A stretch of 64,000 nt of DNA from Candidatus Eiseniibacteriota bacterium (GCA_029262235.1 JAJCZU010000004.1:682001-746000), one strand, 5' to 3'. Shown: positions 1-9,925, counted from the first letter of the stretch. The notes: a model not told the origin generated them from the sequence alone. Program-made: numbers and translations.

Positions 1-744
1 GTTCGAACGGTATTCGCCGGAAGCACCCGCACCACCGGCCGCGCCGGATACGTTCCCGGAACCGCCGCCGGACGAACTCGATGACCCGCCCCCGAGCACA
101 TCACCGACCGATTCGATCGAAACCTGCGAACCGGCGAGCGCCGATGTCGTGCCCGCGAGGTCGACGCCTTCGGGACGACCGGCCGGCACGGCGCCGCTTT
201 CGTTTCCTGATCGGGCGCCGCGCACCTGGCGGCGGCGCGTGGCACGCTCCGGTATTTCGTTTCCGCCGGACTTCGACGCCTGCAGTGAGCTCGAGAGATC
301 CGCAAGCACGGCGTCGAGCGACCCCGTAACGTCCGCGAGCTTCCCGGCGACTTCTTCCTTCGCTTTCGCGCGCCCGAGCTGTCCTTTGGTCGGCGCCACC
401 TGGTTCTCGTCGCGCAGCTTGCGCGCGCCCGGCTCTTTCAGTGCGGGATCCGGCGTCTCCGGTTTCGTCTCCGGCACGATCGCCTCTTCCTGCGGCGTGA
501 TCGCCTGCGCCACAGGCACGGGCTTCGCGAGAACAACCGGCTTCGGCTTCTCGAGAATCAGCTTCGCGAAGCGCTCCGGAATGTTCTCGACGTCCGAAAC
601 CGCGGTTTCGCGCGCGGGCGTCACGAGCAGCGCGATCAGGAGCAGAAGCCCCGCGATCGTGGCGATCGTGAGCGTGCGTTTATAGAGCGGATCGACCCCC
701 GCCATGATGGGCTGACGATAAAGCTGTGGAATTGCGTGCGCCAT
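1..744 (-). CDS. AgmX/TonB-like energy-transducing protein (N-terminal part; runs off window edge)
   Basis: Minus-strand translation from CAT at 742-744: MAHAIPQLYRQPIMAGVDPLYKRTLTIATIAGLLLLIALLVTPARE... One N-terminal TM helix, then a Pro/Lys/Glu-rich linker and Ser/Gly-rich stretch; directly downstream of ExbD/ExbB genes. Confidence 0.7.
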   Translation of the reverse strand, partial: MAHAIPQLYRQPIMAGVDPLYKRTLTIATIAGLLLLIALLVTPARETAVSDVENIPERFAKLILEKPKPVVLAKPVPVAQAITPQEEAIVPETKPETPDPALKEPGARKLRDENQVAPTKGQLGRAKAKEEVAGKLADVTGSLDAVLADLSSSLQASKSGGNEIPERATRRRQVRGARSGNESGAVPAGRPEGVDLAGTTSALAGSQVSIESVGDVLGGGSSSSSGGGSGNVSGAAGGAGASGEYRSN

Positions 745-754
745 GTCTGGTTCC

Positions 755-1243
755 TCAGGAGTTCTGAATGACAGCGAGCGAAATGTTGCCGTACCCGCTC
801 TGCTGACAGGTGAACATCACTTTCTGCAGGACTTCGAACGGGATCTCGCGATCCCCCTGAATCGTAACCTGCCCGAGTTCGTCGACCGTTTCGCCCTTCG
901 CCGCGGCGATATGCTCGCGCTTCTGCCAGGCGGCGTCGAGGCGCGCGGCGAGCGCCTCGATCAGCATACGGTCGCTCTGCATGAGCTGCGCGACCTGCGC
1001 GACCGGTTCGCCCCCGATCGTGAGATCGTTCTCGCTGATCGCCACGACGAGCGAAGACTCCGTGTTCTCCGTGCTTGTCGACTTCGGAAGCTCCACCCCG
1101 GGAGCCGGCGTCATGTTTTCGCCGTCCGCCACGAAGCTCTTCAGGAGAAACAGAAGGAGCACCGTGAGAATGTCCATCATCGATGTAATGCGGAGCTTCC
1201 CGGTCGGCTTCGCTCCGCGCTGCTTTCGTCTTCTTCTGCGCAT
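755..1243 (-). CDS. ExbD/TolR family biopolymer transport protein
   Basis: 162 aa: KLRITSMMDILTVLLLFLLKSF..., single N-terminal TM typical of ExbD/TolR; adjacent to TolQ/ExbB homolog. Confidence 0.88.
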   Translation of the reverse strand: MRRRRRKQRGAKPTGKLRITSMMDILTVLLLFLLKSFVADGENMTPAPGVELPKSTSTENTESSLVVAISENDLTIGGEPVAQVAQLMQSDRMLIEALAARLDAAWQKREHIAAAKGETVDELGQVTIQGDREIPFEVLQKVMFTCQQSGYGNISLAVIQNS

Positions 1244-1257
1244 TCTCTTCTTCCGTT

Positions 1258-1770
1258 CTAGTTGCCCGCTCCGAGAAGCGAGATCTGGGGCATGCCGGCG
1301 TCGCGTACCGCGTCCATCACGCCCACGATGTCGTCGTAACGCGTCTGCTTGCGCGCGATGACCATGGCCTCTTCGTTTTCAGGATGCGCCGCCGCGATTC
1401 CCGCCAGCAGTTCCTGCAGCCTGGTCTCGGCGCTCGGCGCGCCGTCCTCCGCTGCCGGCACGACGCCACCCGCATCGGCCTTTGCCGTCTCGCGCGCGAT
1501 CACGGCCGTCTCGATCCCGCGCCCTTCGACAACGAACGCGTCGTCGCGAATCGTGACTGCGAGAAGAAGCGACTCCTTCGCGCCGGAGTTGTCCTGGGCA
1601 TCTTCCGCCGCCACTTCGGGGGGCAGGTTCATGCGTATGACGGAGATCTCCAGAAACACCGCCGACAGCAGCAGCATCGGGATCAGAACCACGAAGAGGT
1701 TCATGAGCGGCAGAATCTCGAGATCCGACTCGATCGCGTTTCCGAGGCCCATCCGTTTTTTGAACGCCAT
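1258..1770 (-). CDS. ExbD/TolR family biopolymer transport protein (second copy)
   Basis: 170 aa: SDLEILPLMNLFVVLIPMLLLSAVFLEISVI...; C-terminal YDDIVGVMDAVRDAGMPQISLL typical of ExbD. Confidence 0.9.
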   Translation of the reverse strand: MAFKKRMGLGNAIESDLEILPLMNLFVVLIPMLLLSAVFLEISVIRMNLPPEVAAEDAQDNSGAKESLLLAVTIRDDAFVVEGRGIETAVIARETAKADAGGVVPAAEDGAPSAETRLQELLAGIAAAHPENEEAMVIARKQTRYDDIVGVMDAVRDAGMPQISLLGAGN

Positions 1771-1787
1771 CTGTTCGTCTCCCGCGC

Positions 1788-2528
1788 TTAGCGAAGCACG
1801 ACGCGGGAGTTTTCACTCTGCGCGCGCGCGGCCTGCGGTTCATGAGCAGGCGCCTGCGCCCGGCCGGACGTGTGGCTCGCAGCCTGGCCGGCGGACTCGC
1901 CGCCCGCAGTGTTCGCGAGAACCTGAATCAGGCGGTGGCTCATTTCATCGGCCTGTTCCACAATGCGCTCGACCTTGGCCACATAGAATGCATGCAGCAG
2001 CAGCGTCGGCACCGCGACGATGAGGCCGAATGCGGTCGTGTTGAGCGCCTGCGAGATCCCGGCCGCGAGAAACGCCGAACGCTGCGACGGATCGGCCGCG
2101 CCGACTGCCGCGAACGCGGTCGTGAGCCCGAAGATCGTCCCGAGCAGCCCGAGCAGCGTGGCCACGTTCGCGAGCATCGAAAGATGCGGCAGGCGTCGCG
2201 TGAGCGGAGGGAGCGCCACGGCGGCTTCCCCTTCGGCCGCGTCGAGCATCGCGTTCCGGTCGTTCGGCGCCGTCAGAATCGCGAGCGCGATCTGACTCAC
2301 GGGCGCGTTCACTTTCTCGCAGATGGCGGCCGCTGCCGGCGCGTTCCCCTGCTTCACATTGAAGATCACGTCTTCCCGCAGCTTCTTCGCGTTCAGAAGC
2401 GAAGCCCGCCCGATGACCCAGAGGCGCTCGAGCGCAATCGCCGTGATGACGACGCCGATACCGAGAATGACGAACATGAAGGGGCCGCCCCCTTGAAAGA
2501 ACGTCGCAAACATCGCAAAAACGTCCAT
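1788..2528 (-). CDS. MotA/TolQ/ExbB proton channel family protein
   Basis: 246 aa; LPHLSMLANVATLLGLLGTIFGLTTAFAAV and ISQALNTTAFGLIVAVPTLLLHAF are hallmark TolQ/ExbB segments. Confidence 0.93.
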   Translation of the reverse strand: MDVFAMFATFFQGGGPFMFVILGIGVVITAIALERLWVIGRASLLNAKKLREDVIFNVKQGNAPAAAAICEKVNAPVSQIALAILTAPNDRNAMLDAAEGEAAVALPPLTRRLPHLSMLANVATLLGLLGTIFGLTTAFAAVGAADPSQRSAFLAAGISQALNTTAFGLIVAVPTLLLHAFYVAKVERIVEQADEMSHRLIQVLANTAGGESAGQAASHTSGRAQAPAHEPQAARAQSENSRVVLR

Positions 2529-2530
2529 GA

Positions 2531-2845
2531 TCAGTATTCCTCCTGCTGATCCAGCCCCTTCGGGACGGTGATGATTCTCATCGGAAAGATCGGCCGCGCA
2601 AGCCAGAAGTCGAGGCCGGTCAAATATCTTTTGTGCACTTCATCGGGGTAGCGCGGCTGTACGCGCGACGAGATGAAAAGCACCTGCGGAAGGGGAATTT
2701 CCCCTTCGATGTTGATTTCGTCGAGCGTGCCGAGATCCTTGTCCGCTCCCGTGCCCGCCTGCGCCCCCGCCTCCGTGTTCGCGTCGGCGGTTGCGGCGAA
2801 AAGCAGGAAGAGGAACGCGGCGATTCCGGTCGTCAGGCGCTTCAT
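2531..2845 (-). CDS. Small secreted protein of the TolQ/ExbD cluster, unknown function
   Basis: Signal peptide MKRLTTGIAAFLFLLFAATADA from CAT 2843-2845; contains LDEINIEGEIPLPQVLFISSRVQPRY; abuts TolQ gene. Confidence 0.7.
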   Translation of the reverse strand: MKRLTTGIAAFLFLLFAATADANTEAGAQAGTGADKDLGTLDEINIEGEIPLPQVLFISSRVQPRYPDEVHKRYLTGLDFWLARPIFPMRIITVPKGLDQQEEY

Positions 2846-3678
2846 CGTTCGTCTCCGTTCGTCATGAAGGACGCGATCCCGTCGGGGTCCTGTCCGTGTC
2901 CGCGTTCTTCGTACTTCTCGAACCACTCCGCGCCCGCCTCGTCGTCGAAGTAGTAGTACTTCGACACGATCGCGAGGTTGTAGTAGGGGGCGGGGAGCGA
3001 GGGGTCGAGCGCGATCGCCTGCGCGAACGACTCTTCCGCCGCTTTCGGGTCGCCCTGATAGAGAAGCGCGATTCCATAGTTGTTGTGATTCGCGGCGCTC
3101 TCCGCGTCGGCAATGAGCGCGTTCTCGGCCGTTCGTCGTGCGCCGCTCAGATCGTCGCTCCGCAGATGCAGATAGGCGAGCGAAGAGCCCTGGTCCACCC
3201 AGTGCGCGCCCGGCACCGCGAGACGTTCGCGGAGCGCGTCGGCTTCGTCATAGCGTGCGGCGGCATCGTAGTGAAGCGCGAGCGCGGTCAAGATCGCCGG
3301 GGACGCCGTGAAGTTTTCGGCGCACGGTGCGAGCACCGCGATCGCTTCGCCATGCTCCCCTCGATCGAAGGCGAGCTTTCCGAAGAGAGCCGCCGCCGGT
3401 TCGTAGACCGGATCGCGTTCGAGCGAGGCCCGGAGTGAAGCCTGCGCCGCTTCGACATCGCCCGCTTCTTGCTGAAGGGCCGCCGCCGCAAAGAACCAGT
3501 ACGGTTCGTTCGGATCGTGCGTCGCCTTCTCGAGCAGCGATTCGATCTGCACGCTCGCGCTGCCGGACGCGCCGGAGTCGAGCACGGGATCTTCGATCGC
3601 CGGACCGCTGCCGCCACAGCCCGAGAGCACGAGCGTCGCGATCGCGATCGGCAGAATGCCGTTGCGGTATCCGTTCAT
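2842..3678 (-). CDS. TPR-repeat lipoprotein (GltE-like architecture)
   Basis: 278 aa; lipobox LVLSGCGG; TPR motifs (NHNNYGIALLYQGDPKAAEESFAQAIALDPSLPAPYYNLAIV); overlaps neighbours by a few bp. Confidence 0.82.
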   Translation of the reverse strand: MNGYRNGILPIAIATLVLSGCGGSGPAIEDPVLDSGASGSASVQIESLLEKATHDPNEPYWFFAAAALQQEAGDVEAAQASLRASLERDPVYEPAAALFGKLAFDRGEHGEAIAVLAPCAENFTASPAILTALALHYDAAARYDEADALRERLAVPGAHWVDQGSSLAYLHLRSDDLSGARRTAENALIADAESAANHNNYGIALLYQGDPKAAEESFAQAIALDPSLPAPYYNLAIVSKYYYFDDEAGAEWFEKYEERGHGQDPDGIASFMTNGDER

Positions 3679-6600
3679 TATTGATTCTCCATGAGAAGCT
3701 CTTCGTCAATCGGGGCACCGGTGTCGCTCTTTTCGTCCTCTGTGGCGACGATGACGGGTTCGGGGGGCGCTTCTGCCGCCACGACCGGGAACGAGAACGC
3801 CGGCATGTGCAGGAATCGTTTCGCGACGCGCGGCCAGAGAAGCTCCTGCGTCCTGGCGATCCAGTTCTCGTCGTCCTCGTCGACATTGCGCGACCGGCGG
3901 AGCAGTTCGCCCCACGCCTCTTCGCCGCGGTCGTAGAATTCCCACGCCTGTTCTTCGAGCACGTCCTGATACGCGAGCAGGTCGTCGCCCGTAATTCCCG
4001 ACGGCAGTTCGCTCGCCACGAGACTTTCGCCGAAGTGGACGAGCGCTTCGCCGATCCGATGCGCGGCCGCGCGGTTCCACGGCGTGGTTTCACCCGCGAC
4101 GCAGCGGCCATAGACCTGCAGCACTTCTTCGAGCGCTGCTTTCTTGCTTTCGATCGATGTCTGAATCGGCTGCGTCAGTCGCAGTGTGCGATAGCGCGCG
4201 TACGTCTCTTCGCCTGCGAGGAAATCACCGCGCGCCAGAATCGAGCGATCCGCGAGAGCCGGATGCTCGGCGGCGATGGCGCGATACAGCGCGAAGGCCG
4301 TGGACGGATCGCTCGCAAGATCGGAGTACGGCCGCCCCGCGGCCACGGTTTCGAGATCGCGGTTCGCGCGTTTGCCCAGAATCGTGAACGCGGCCAGCGT
4401 GTCTTCGGGGAAACGCTCGAGATACTGCGTGTAGATCGTTTCGGCCGTAAACGAGTCGCCCGACGCGAGCAGAAGGTCGGCCGCCTTCATGAGGGCCGGC
4501 CCGGCATCGCTGTCGTCCGGGAAGCGCGCGGAAAATCGTTCGAACGCCCGTGCGGCGGAGGCGCTGTTTCCGCTCTCCTCCCACGACTCGGCGATCTGCA
4601 GATGCGCGTCCTTCACCCATTCGCTCTCGGGGTCGCGTTCGATCAGCATGTTCCAGGAGCGGACGGCGTCGTCGACGCTTTTCCCCGCCCGATACGCGCT
4701 CCCCGCGCGGTAAAGGGCGGCGCCGGCATGTTCGTAATCGGGATAGCGAAGCGCCAGGTTTTCGTACTGGCGCGCGGCTTCGAGTGCGCGCGATGAGTCG
4801 GCCGCGGTCTGTTCGGCGTTCCGGTGAAGCGAAACGGGAACCGCGCTGCGAAGCGCCGTTGCCAGAGAATCGCGCCCGAGGCCGGTCGCCACGCGCGCCG
4901 CCTCTTCGTACGCAGTGGCCGCCCGCTCGAACTGTTCGTCGTCAAACAGGATCTGGGCCCGGAGCTGTGCCGCCGTGGCGGCTCGTTCGTCACGCGGGCA
5001 CCGGAACGCGAAGCGCGCGAGGCTCGTGTCGGCGAGATCGTTCCATCCGTGCAGGTAGGCGACGCTCGCCTTGCGCCACAGGAGATCCGCCAGCCGGCTC
5101 TCGTCCGTGACGGCGCTCTCGTGGCCGTCGATGGCGCCCATGAGCTTCTGCGCGAGCGAGTCGGGGCCGGTTTCGCCTTCGCCCTTCGCCGCTTCGTACC
5201 AGCGGTCGTGCGTCGCCACGATCTGGTACGCCGCGTCCTCCCGCACGTTCAACGAGTCGGACTCTGTCGCCATCCCGTAGTGCTCGATCGCGGCCGGATA
5301 CTGCGCGAGCTCCGCGGCCGCTTCCCCCGCGTAGTAGTGCACCGTGGCGATGCCATCACGCGACTTCGTGATTCCATCACGCGACTTCGTGATGCCATCA
5401 CGCGACTTCGTGATTCCATCACGCGACTTCGTGATTCCATCGCGATTCTCCCAGAGGCCGAGCAGTGTTTCGTAACGCGCGTACGCGGCTTCCCAGTCGC
5501 TCGCTTCGCCGGACTCGCGCGCTGTCAGATGTGCGGCGACCGCGAGCTTGCGATAGCTTTCGAACGCGAACGCATCGCCGATCGCGCGGAGCGAGTCAAC
5601 ATCGTTGGCTTCGTGCCATGCGGTGCCTGGCAGAAAGCGCGGCGCGAACTCTTCGCGCGCGGCAAGCGCCAGGTCATTCCGGTTCGCCTGTTCGTACGTG
5701 TCGATCAGGCGCTTCGCCGTCTGGATCGCTTCACCGTCCGTTTCGTAGCGCGTGAGCCAGAGCCGGTCCGCCTGCCCGGACTCGTCATACAGGCTGAAGC
5801 GGCGATAAAGGCGCGCGAGACCGCGCAGGATGCCGCGCTCGTATCCGCGTTCGTCGTTCAAGTCGAACAGCGCTTCGAATGTGGCCGCGCCGCCGCCGCG
5901 GGCGAGCGAATGAATCAGGTACTCTTCGGATTCCGTGCGAAGGTCGGCCGCCAGCGAATCGCCGAGCGACTGCGAATGGTCGAGCAGCCTGCGAAACGAG
6001 CGTGCCGCTTCGTCATACTCTTCAAAGCTGAAGTAAGACCATCCGATCTTGTAGAGCGCGATCGCCGCCAGCTCGGGATCCGGGCCGCCGGCCGCCTCTT
6101 CGAAGTGCGGAATGGCCTCGCGATGGTGCTTCGCGAGGAAGCGGTCGTCGCCGATGCGCAGATGCGATTCCTGATAGTACGGCGACTCGGGATACTCGCG
6201 CACGAGACGGGCGAGCGACTCGACGCCGCTCGCGTCGCTCTGCTCGAGGCGAATCATGCCGATATGAAACAGCACCGCGTCGAGGTGCGGGAAGTCGTGA
6301 TCTTCCGCCAGGATCGACTCATAGAGCGCAAGCGCCGGGGCGTAATCGATGAACGGCGTGGCGCCGCCGGTCCCTTCGAGAAAGGCCGCCATTGTTTTCT
6401 GGAACTGTTCCTTGTCGCGCGTCAGGTATTGATCGGCCAGACGAAACCGAGCGTTGGCGCGGGTCGCTTCGTTCGCGTAGACGTTCAGGAAACGCGTGAA
6501 GCGATCGATCGCTTCGTCGCGAAGCGGCGCCAGTTCCTGCGCGTGCGCCCACTCGTCCGTGGCGATCGCGAGCATGTACGCGATCCCTTCGCCGCTCGCG

Positions 6601-8471
6601 TGATGGTTCGTGGCGGCCGTTTCGAGCGCCGCGCTCACGATCGCGCGCCCGGCAGCACGCCTGGCAGCGGTCAGCTCTTCCTGCCGGCCGAGAAGGCGTT
6701 TCTGCTCGTCTTCCCAGGCGATGATGCGGCGCTCCGCCTCGTTCTCGGCAAGCGCGGAATCGATGATGGCCGCAATACGGTCCGCCCAGATCTCCTGACG
6801 ATCCGTTTCCTTCGCGAGCGCTTCGACGCCGTTCGTCAGATTGGGAATCCATCGTTCCCGAAGCGAGCGGTCGAGAACCGGAGGCATCTTTTCGCCGTGC
6901 CGCGCCGACCATGCGCCGAGTGCGGACGCGAGCGAATCCTCGTGCGCGAGAAGCTGTTCGGGCGTCGGGACGCCTTCGGGAAACTTTCGTTCCCTGCTGC
7001 GATTCGGTCCGTCGACGTAGAACGCATGAAGCGCGCCGCCGATGGTCGCGTTCCGCTCCGCGCGGGCGATGACAGACGCCGTTTTCCGCGCGATCCGGGC
7101 CTTCGTTCGTTCGGTCAGCGTTTCGAGTTCGATCACGGCGGCCGTCACGCTGGCGACGAGGCGATCGATCCAGGCGCCGTTTTCGATGACGCCGTTTCGT
7201 TCGTTCGCGATCGCGCGGCGGCCCTCTTCGAGGTAGGCGCGCAGCCGTGCGGCGTGCTCCCGTTCCATGCGAATCTTCGCGCTCAGCGCGATCCGCTCGC
7301 CCTCGTTTTCGAAACTCTCTTTGTCGATCGCGTCGATTTCGTTCCAGGCCGTGTGGTCCGGCAGCGCATGAAGCGAAGCGAGGTCGCGATCGATTCGAAT
7401 CGGGAAAGACAGAAGATCGTCGGCGTGCGGAACGAACACTTCGTTCTTCCGAAGGTCCGCACCGCGATCGGCACGTTCCGCGTGACGCGCGTCGAGGGCG
7501 TCGGCGTTCAGAGTCAGGGCGTTTCCGGAGCGGAGTCCCGTTTCCCATGAGGTCCAGAGAGAGTCGGCGCCCGCGGAGGGCAGCTTCGACAGGCGCTCCA
7601 GCTCGTACCCTTCGCGCTTCCATGCGTCTTCGGCGGGGGAGAGAACGCGGTAGGCGTCTTCCCACTTCTGTTCGCCGAGCAGGAGGGACGTGAGTTGCAG
7701 CGCCGCCGCCGGATTGCTTCCGATGAACGCGGACTTCGCGATTTCCTCGCGCGCCTCTTCGGACTTGCCGGCAGCGAGCAGGTGCAGCGCAAACACGTAG
7801 GCGGCGTCGGCCGCGACAGGAACATCGTAGGGAATGCGCGCCCGATACGGAGCCGGGTCCGCGCCGTCCCGCACGGCGAGCGTCATCAAATGAAAGTTGG
7901 CGCGCGCGATGAGATCGGCCTCGAACGGCGTCTCCGCTTTGCGCTTCGCGAGTTTCTCGAGCTGGCCGTGCACGTCCTCGCCTCGCTCCAAGCCGAGAAC
8001 GATGCGCGCATAGAGCGCAAAGGGCGTGTCGGTCCCGCCGATCGACTCGAGATCCGCGGCCCCGTAGGCCGGAAGCGGCATGCCCGTTCGATCGGCAAGG
8101 TCGAAGAGCCTGATCCAGAGCGCGGCTTCGTCGTTCTGATCGTGTGACGCCGCCCAGGCGACCATTTCACTCCACGCTTCCGTGCGATGAAGCCGGCGGG
8201 CGAGATGAGCGCGAAGAACCAGCGCGCGCGCGTCCCGTTCGCCGAGTTCCTTACCTGCGGCCGGCAGCGGTGTGTTGGTGAGTTCACGCCAGGCGCCGGC
8301 ATGGTCGCCGCGCGACCAGAGATCGATCGCGCGCCGCAGGTGGTGCTCGTTCCAGTCGTACTCGTGCGCCGCTCCCGCCACGCCCGCCGTTTCCGCCATC
8401 GCAGGCGGGAGGCCGGTCGTGCCGAGCAGCGCAAGCGCGAGAACGCATATAGGAAGAAGGCGAAAGTGCAT
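3678..8471 (-). CDS. Very large periplasmic TPR protein (GltD/AgmU-like architecture)
   Basis: 1597 aa; signal peptide MHFRLLPICVLALALLGTTGLPPAMA; multiple TPR-like units (AIALYKIGWSYFSFEEYDEAARSFRRLL, AGAALYRAGSAYRAGKSVDDAVRSWNMLIERDP). Confidence 0.85.
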   Translation of the reverse strand: MHFRLLPICVLALALLGTTGLPPAMAETAGVAGAAHEYDWNEHHLRRAIDLWSRGDHAGAWRELTNTPLPAAGKELGERDARALVLRAHLARRLHRTEAWSEMVAWAASHDQNDEAALWIRLFDLADRTGMPLPAYGAADLESIGGTDTPFALYARIVLGLERGEDVHGQLEKLAKRKAETPFEADLIARANFHLMTLAVRDGADPAPYRARIPYDVPVAADAAYVFALHLLAAGKSEEAREEIAKSAFIGSNPAAALQLTSLLLGEQKWEDAYRVLSPAEDAWKREGYELERLSKLPSAGADSLWTSWETGLRSGNALTLNADALDARHAERADRGADLRKNEVFVPHADDLLSFPIRIDRDLASLHALPDHTAWNEIDAIDKESFENEGERIALSAKIRMEREHAARLRAYLEEGRRAIANERNGVIENGAWIDRLVASVTAAVIELETLTERTKARIARKTASVIARAERNATIGGALHAFYVDGPNRSRERKFPEGVPTPEQLLAHEDSLASALGAWSARHGEKMPPVLDRSLRERWIPNLTNGVEALAKETDRQEIWADRIAAIIDSALAENEAERRIIAWEDEQKRLLGRQEELTAARRAAGRAIVSAALETAATNHHASGEGIAYMLAIATDEWAHAQELAPLRDEAIDRFTRFLNVYANEATRANARFRLADQYLTRDKEQFQKTMAAFLEGTGGATPFIDYAPALALYESILAEDHDFPHLDAVLFHIGMIRLEQSDASGVESLARLVREYPESPYYQESHLRIGDDRFLAKHHREAIPHFEEAAGGPDPELAAIALYKIGWSYFSFEEYDEAARSFRRLLDHSQSLGDSLAADLRTESEEYLIHSLARGGGAATFEALFDLNDERGYERGILRGLARLYRRFSLYDESGQADRLWLTRYETDGEAIQTAKRLIDTYEQANRNDLALAAREEFAPRFLPGTAWHEANDVDSLRAIGDAFAFESYRKLAVAAHLTARESGEASDWEAAYARYETLLGLWENRDGITKSRDGITKSRDGITKSRDGITKSRDGIATVHYYAGEAAAELAQYPAAIEHYGMATESDSLNVREDAAYQIVATHDRWYEAAKGEGETGPDSLAQKLMGAIDGHESAVTDESRLADLLWRKASVAYLHGWNDLADTSLARFAFRCPRDERAATAAQLRAQILFDDEQFERAATAYEEAARVATGLGRDSLATALRSAVPVSLHRNAEQTAADSSRALEAARQYENLALRYPDYEHAGAALYRAGSAYRAGKSVDDAVRSWNMLIERDPESEWVKDAHLQIAESWEESGNSASAARAFERFSARFPDDSDAGPALMKAADLLLASGDSFTAETIYTQYLERFPEDTLAAFTILGKRANRDLETVAAGRPYSDLASDPSTAFALYRAIAAEHPALADRSILARGDFLAGEETYARYRTLRLTQPIQTSIESKKAALEEVLQVYGRCVAGETTPWNRAAAHRIGEALVHFGESLVASELPSGITGDDLLAYQDVLEEQAWEFYDRGEEAWGELLRRSRNVDEDDENWIARTQELLWPRVAKRFLHMPAFSFPVVAAEAPPEPVIVATEDEKSDTGAPIDEELLMENQ
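5349..5447. repeat. In-frame 21-bp tandem repeat (4 full units plus partial) inside the large TPR gene
   Basis: Units ga[t]gccatcacgcgacttcgt / gattccatcacgcgacttcgt in A-B-A-B order at 5349, 5370, 5391, 5412, then a partial; encodes heptapeptide (S)RDGITK repeated. Confidence 0.97.
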
Positions 8472-8474
8472 CGG

Positions 8475-9314
8475 CTATTTCACCCGGAGGTTCGCTGGGA
8501 TTTCGTTCGCGAGCTCGGGCGTCCAGGACGCCAGGTCGAGCTCGAGGAAGTTCAGCTTGTCCTTCGCCGGATCGATCGTGACGCGAACCGGTTCGACCGC
8601 GGTCCAGCGGTCGCCTTCGAGTCCGATCCGGATCTCCTGCGCGCGCGGTTCGATAAACTGATGAAACACTTTCACGAGTCCGCCACGATCGAGAGAACCG
8701 CGTGTCGCCGCGTCGATCGGAACGCGCGTGATTCGATCTTCGTCCAGCAGCACGATCGACTGCGGCGCGGGCGAACCGGGAAGCGAGCGGAGCAGCACGA
8801 CAAGCGCCGTGGTCTGGCGCGACGCGAAGTCCTCGTCGAGCCACTGCAGCCGTTCCGCCTGGCGCGCGAGCACCGAGTCCATGCGCGCGAGTTCGTCCTC
8901 GAGCGCCGCGATCTCCCGCGCGCTCTCGAGGATCGCGCGTTTCTCGAGATCGGCGTCGCCGGCTGCGACCAGTGCGCGATCGGCTTCGAGTTCCGCCAGC
9001 ATCTCCTGCAGTTTCAAGTAGCGCGGGTCGAGTTCCTTCGCGATCCCCGCGTCTTCCATGCGATAGATCTGGCGCAGAAGGTCGAGCTGCGCCCGCACGA
9101 AGTCCTTGTTCGCGCGCAGAAACGGCAGCGTCACTTTCTTTTCCTTCGGCGGTTTGACTTTCTCGATCTCGAGCGCGGTTGTTTGCGCGTCGTCATCACC
9201 GGCGAATGCCGAGGAGAACGTGGTCACGAGAATCCCGAGCAGGAACGCGATGAAGAGGAGGCCCGAAAGAATGTCCTGGCCCGTCAGGCGCTTTCCGTTG
9301 TGGGGGGATCGCAT
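8475..9314 (-). CDS. Membrane-anchored coiled-coil protein, unknown function
   Basis: From MRSPHNGKRLTGQDILSGLLFIAFLLGILVTTFSSAFA (TM) followed by Glu/Leu/Ala/Arg-rich helix; abuts neighbours. Confidence 0.72.
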   Translation of the reverse strand: MRSPHNGKRLTGQDILSGLLFIAFLLGILVTTFSSAFAGDDDAQTTALEIEKVKPPKEKKVTLPFLRANKDFVRAQLDLLRQIYRMEDAGIAKELDPRYLKLQEMLAELEADRALVAAGDADLEKRAILESAREIAALEDELARMDSVLARQAERLQWLDEDFASRQTTALVVLLRSLPGSPAPQSIVLLDEDRITRVPIDAATRGSLDRGGLVKVFHQFIEPRAQEIRIGLEGDRWTAVEPVRVTIDPAKDKLNFLELDLASWTPELANEIPANLRVK

Positions 9315-9316
9315 CG

Positions 9317-9925
9317 CTAGCCCCTCCATTTCTTGACGATGTTCCCCGAGGCCGCGTCGACGAGCACGAAGAGCGAAGGCGAGCTCTCCGACGAATAGAC
9401 AAGAGCCCATGTGGCCTTGTTCGGCTCGTCGTGATGCAGCACGCCGCGAACGAGCATCATCGACTCGAGCGCGCCGTCATGTTTTGCGCGGAAGTCGAGT
9501 CCTGCATCCTTCTCCGCTTTCAGGAACGCCTGCTCGCTGTCGATCCACGTTTCGGGAAGCGCCGGGGCGTCGAAGATGAAGCCGAGGTCGGTGGCCACTT
9601 CGATCTTGCCGTTCTCGATCGAGTACACGCGGTACTTGTCACGCGAAGGGGAGAGGTAGAGATACCCCCAGCGCGGTGCGTTGCCGCCCGCGTCGACCGG
9701 TTCGTCGTTCTCGACGTAAATGAGGCGCGCGTCCTCGGCCCACGCGAGCGCCGCGGCCTGCGCGAGTTCGATGCCGCCGCGCGCGCTGAACGGCGCGCCC
9801 CCCGCGTGCGCGCCTTCGGGCGTCTGCAGCACGAACATGCCGAGCCCCGCCATCGCCCAGAGGCCGTAGCGCGCACGGCGCCTGCCGCGCCGAAACCGTC
9901 TCATCGTCATTTGCATTCCCGTCAT
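9317..9925 (-). CDS. Secreted or membrane-anchored protein, unknown function (possible PepSY-like C-terminus)
   Basis: Start CAT 9923-9925; hydrophobic N-terminus YGLWAMAGLGMFVLQTPEGAHA; C-term WALVYSSESSPSLFVLVDAASGNIVKKWRG. Confidence 0.65.
   Translation of the reverse strand: MTGMQMTMRRFRRGRRRARYGLWAMAGLGMFVLQTPEGAHAGGAPFSARGGIELAQAAALAWAEDARLIYVENDEPVDAGGNAPRWGYLYLSPSRDKYRVYSIENGKIEVATDLGFIFDAPALPETWIDSEQAFLKAEKDAGLDFRAKHDGALESMMLVRGVLHHDEPNKATWALVYSSESSPSLFVLVDAASGNIVKKWRG

Noticed and set aside
5340-5450. CRISPR array for the 21-bp repeats
   Set aside because: Contiguous tandem repeat with no spacers, in frame within a coding sequence, no cas genes.
4824-7550. 908-aa plus-strand ORF antisense to the giant TPR gene
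   Set aside because: Arg-rich shadow frame opposite a coherent signal-peptide/TPR protein; no recognisable domains; same pattern recurs across all GC-rich genes here.
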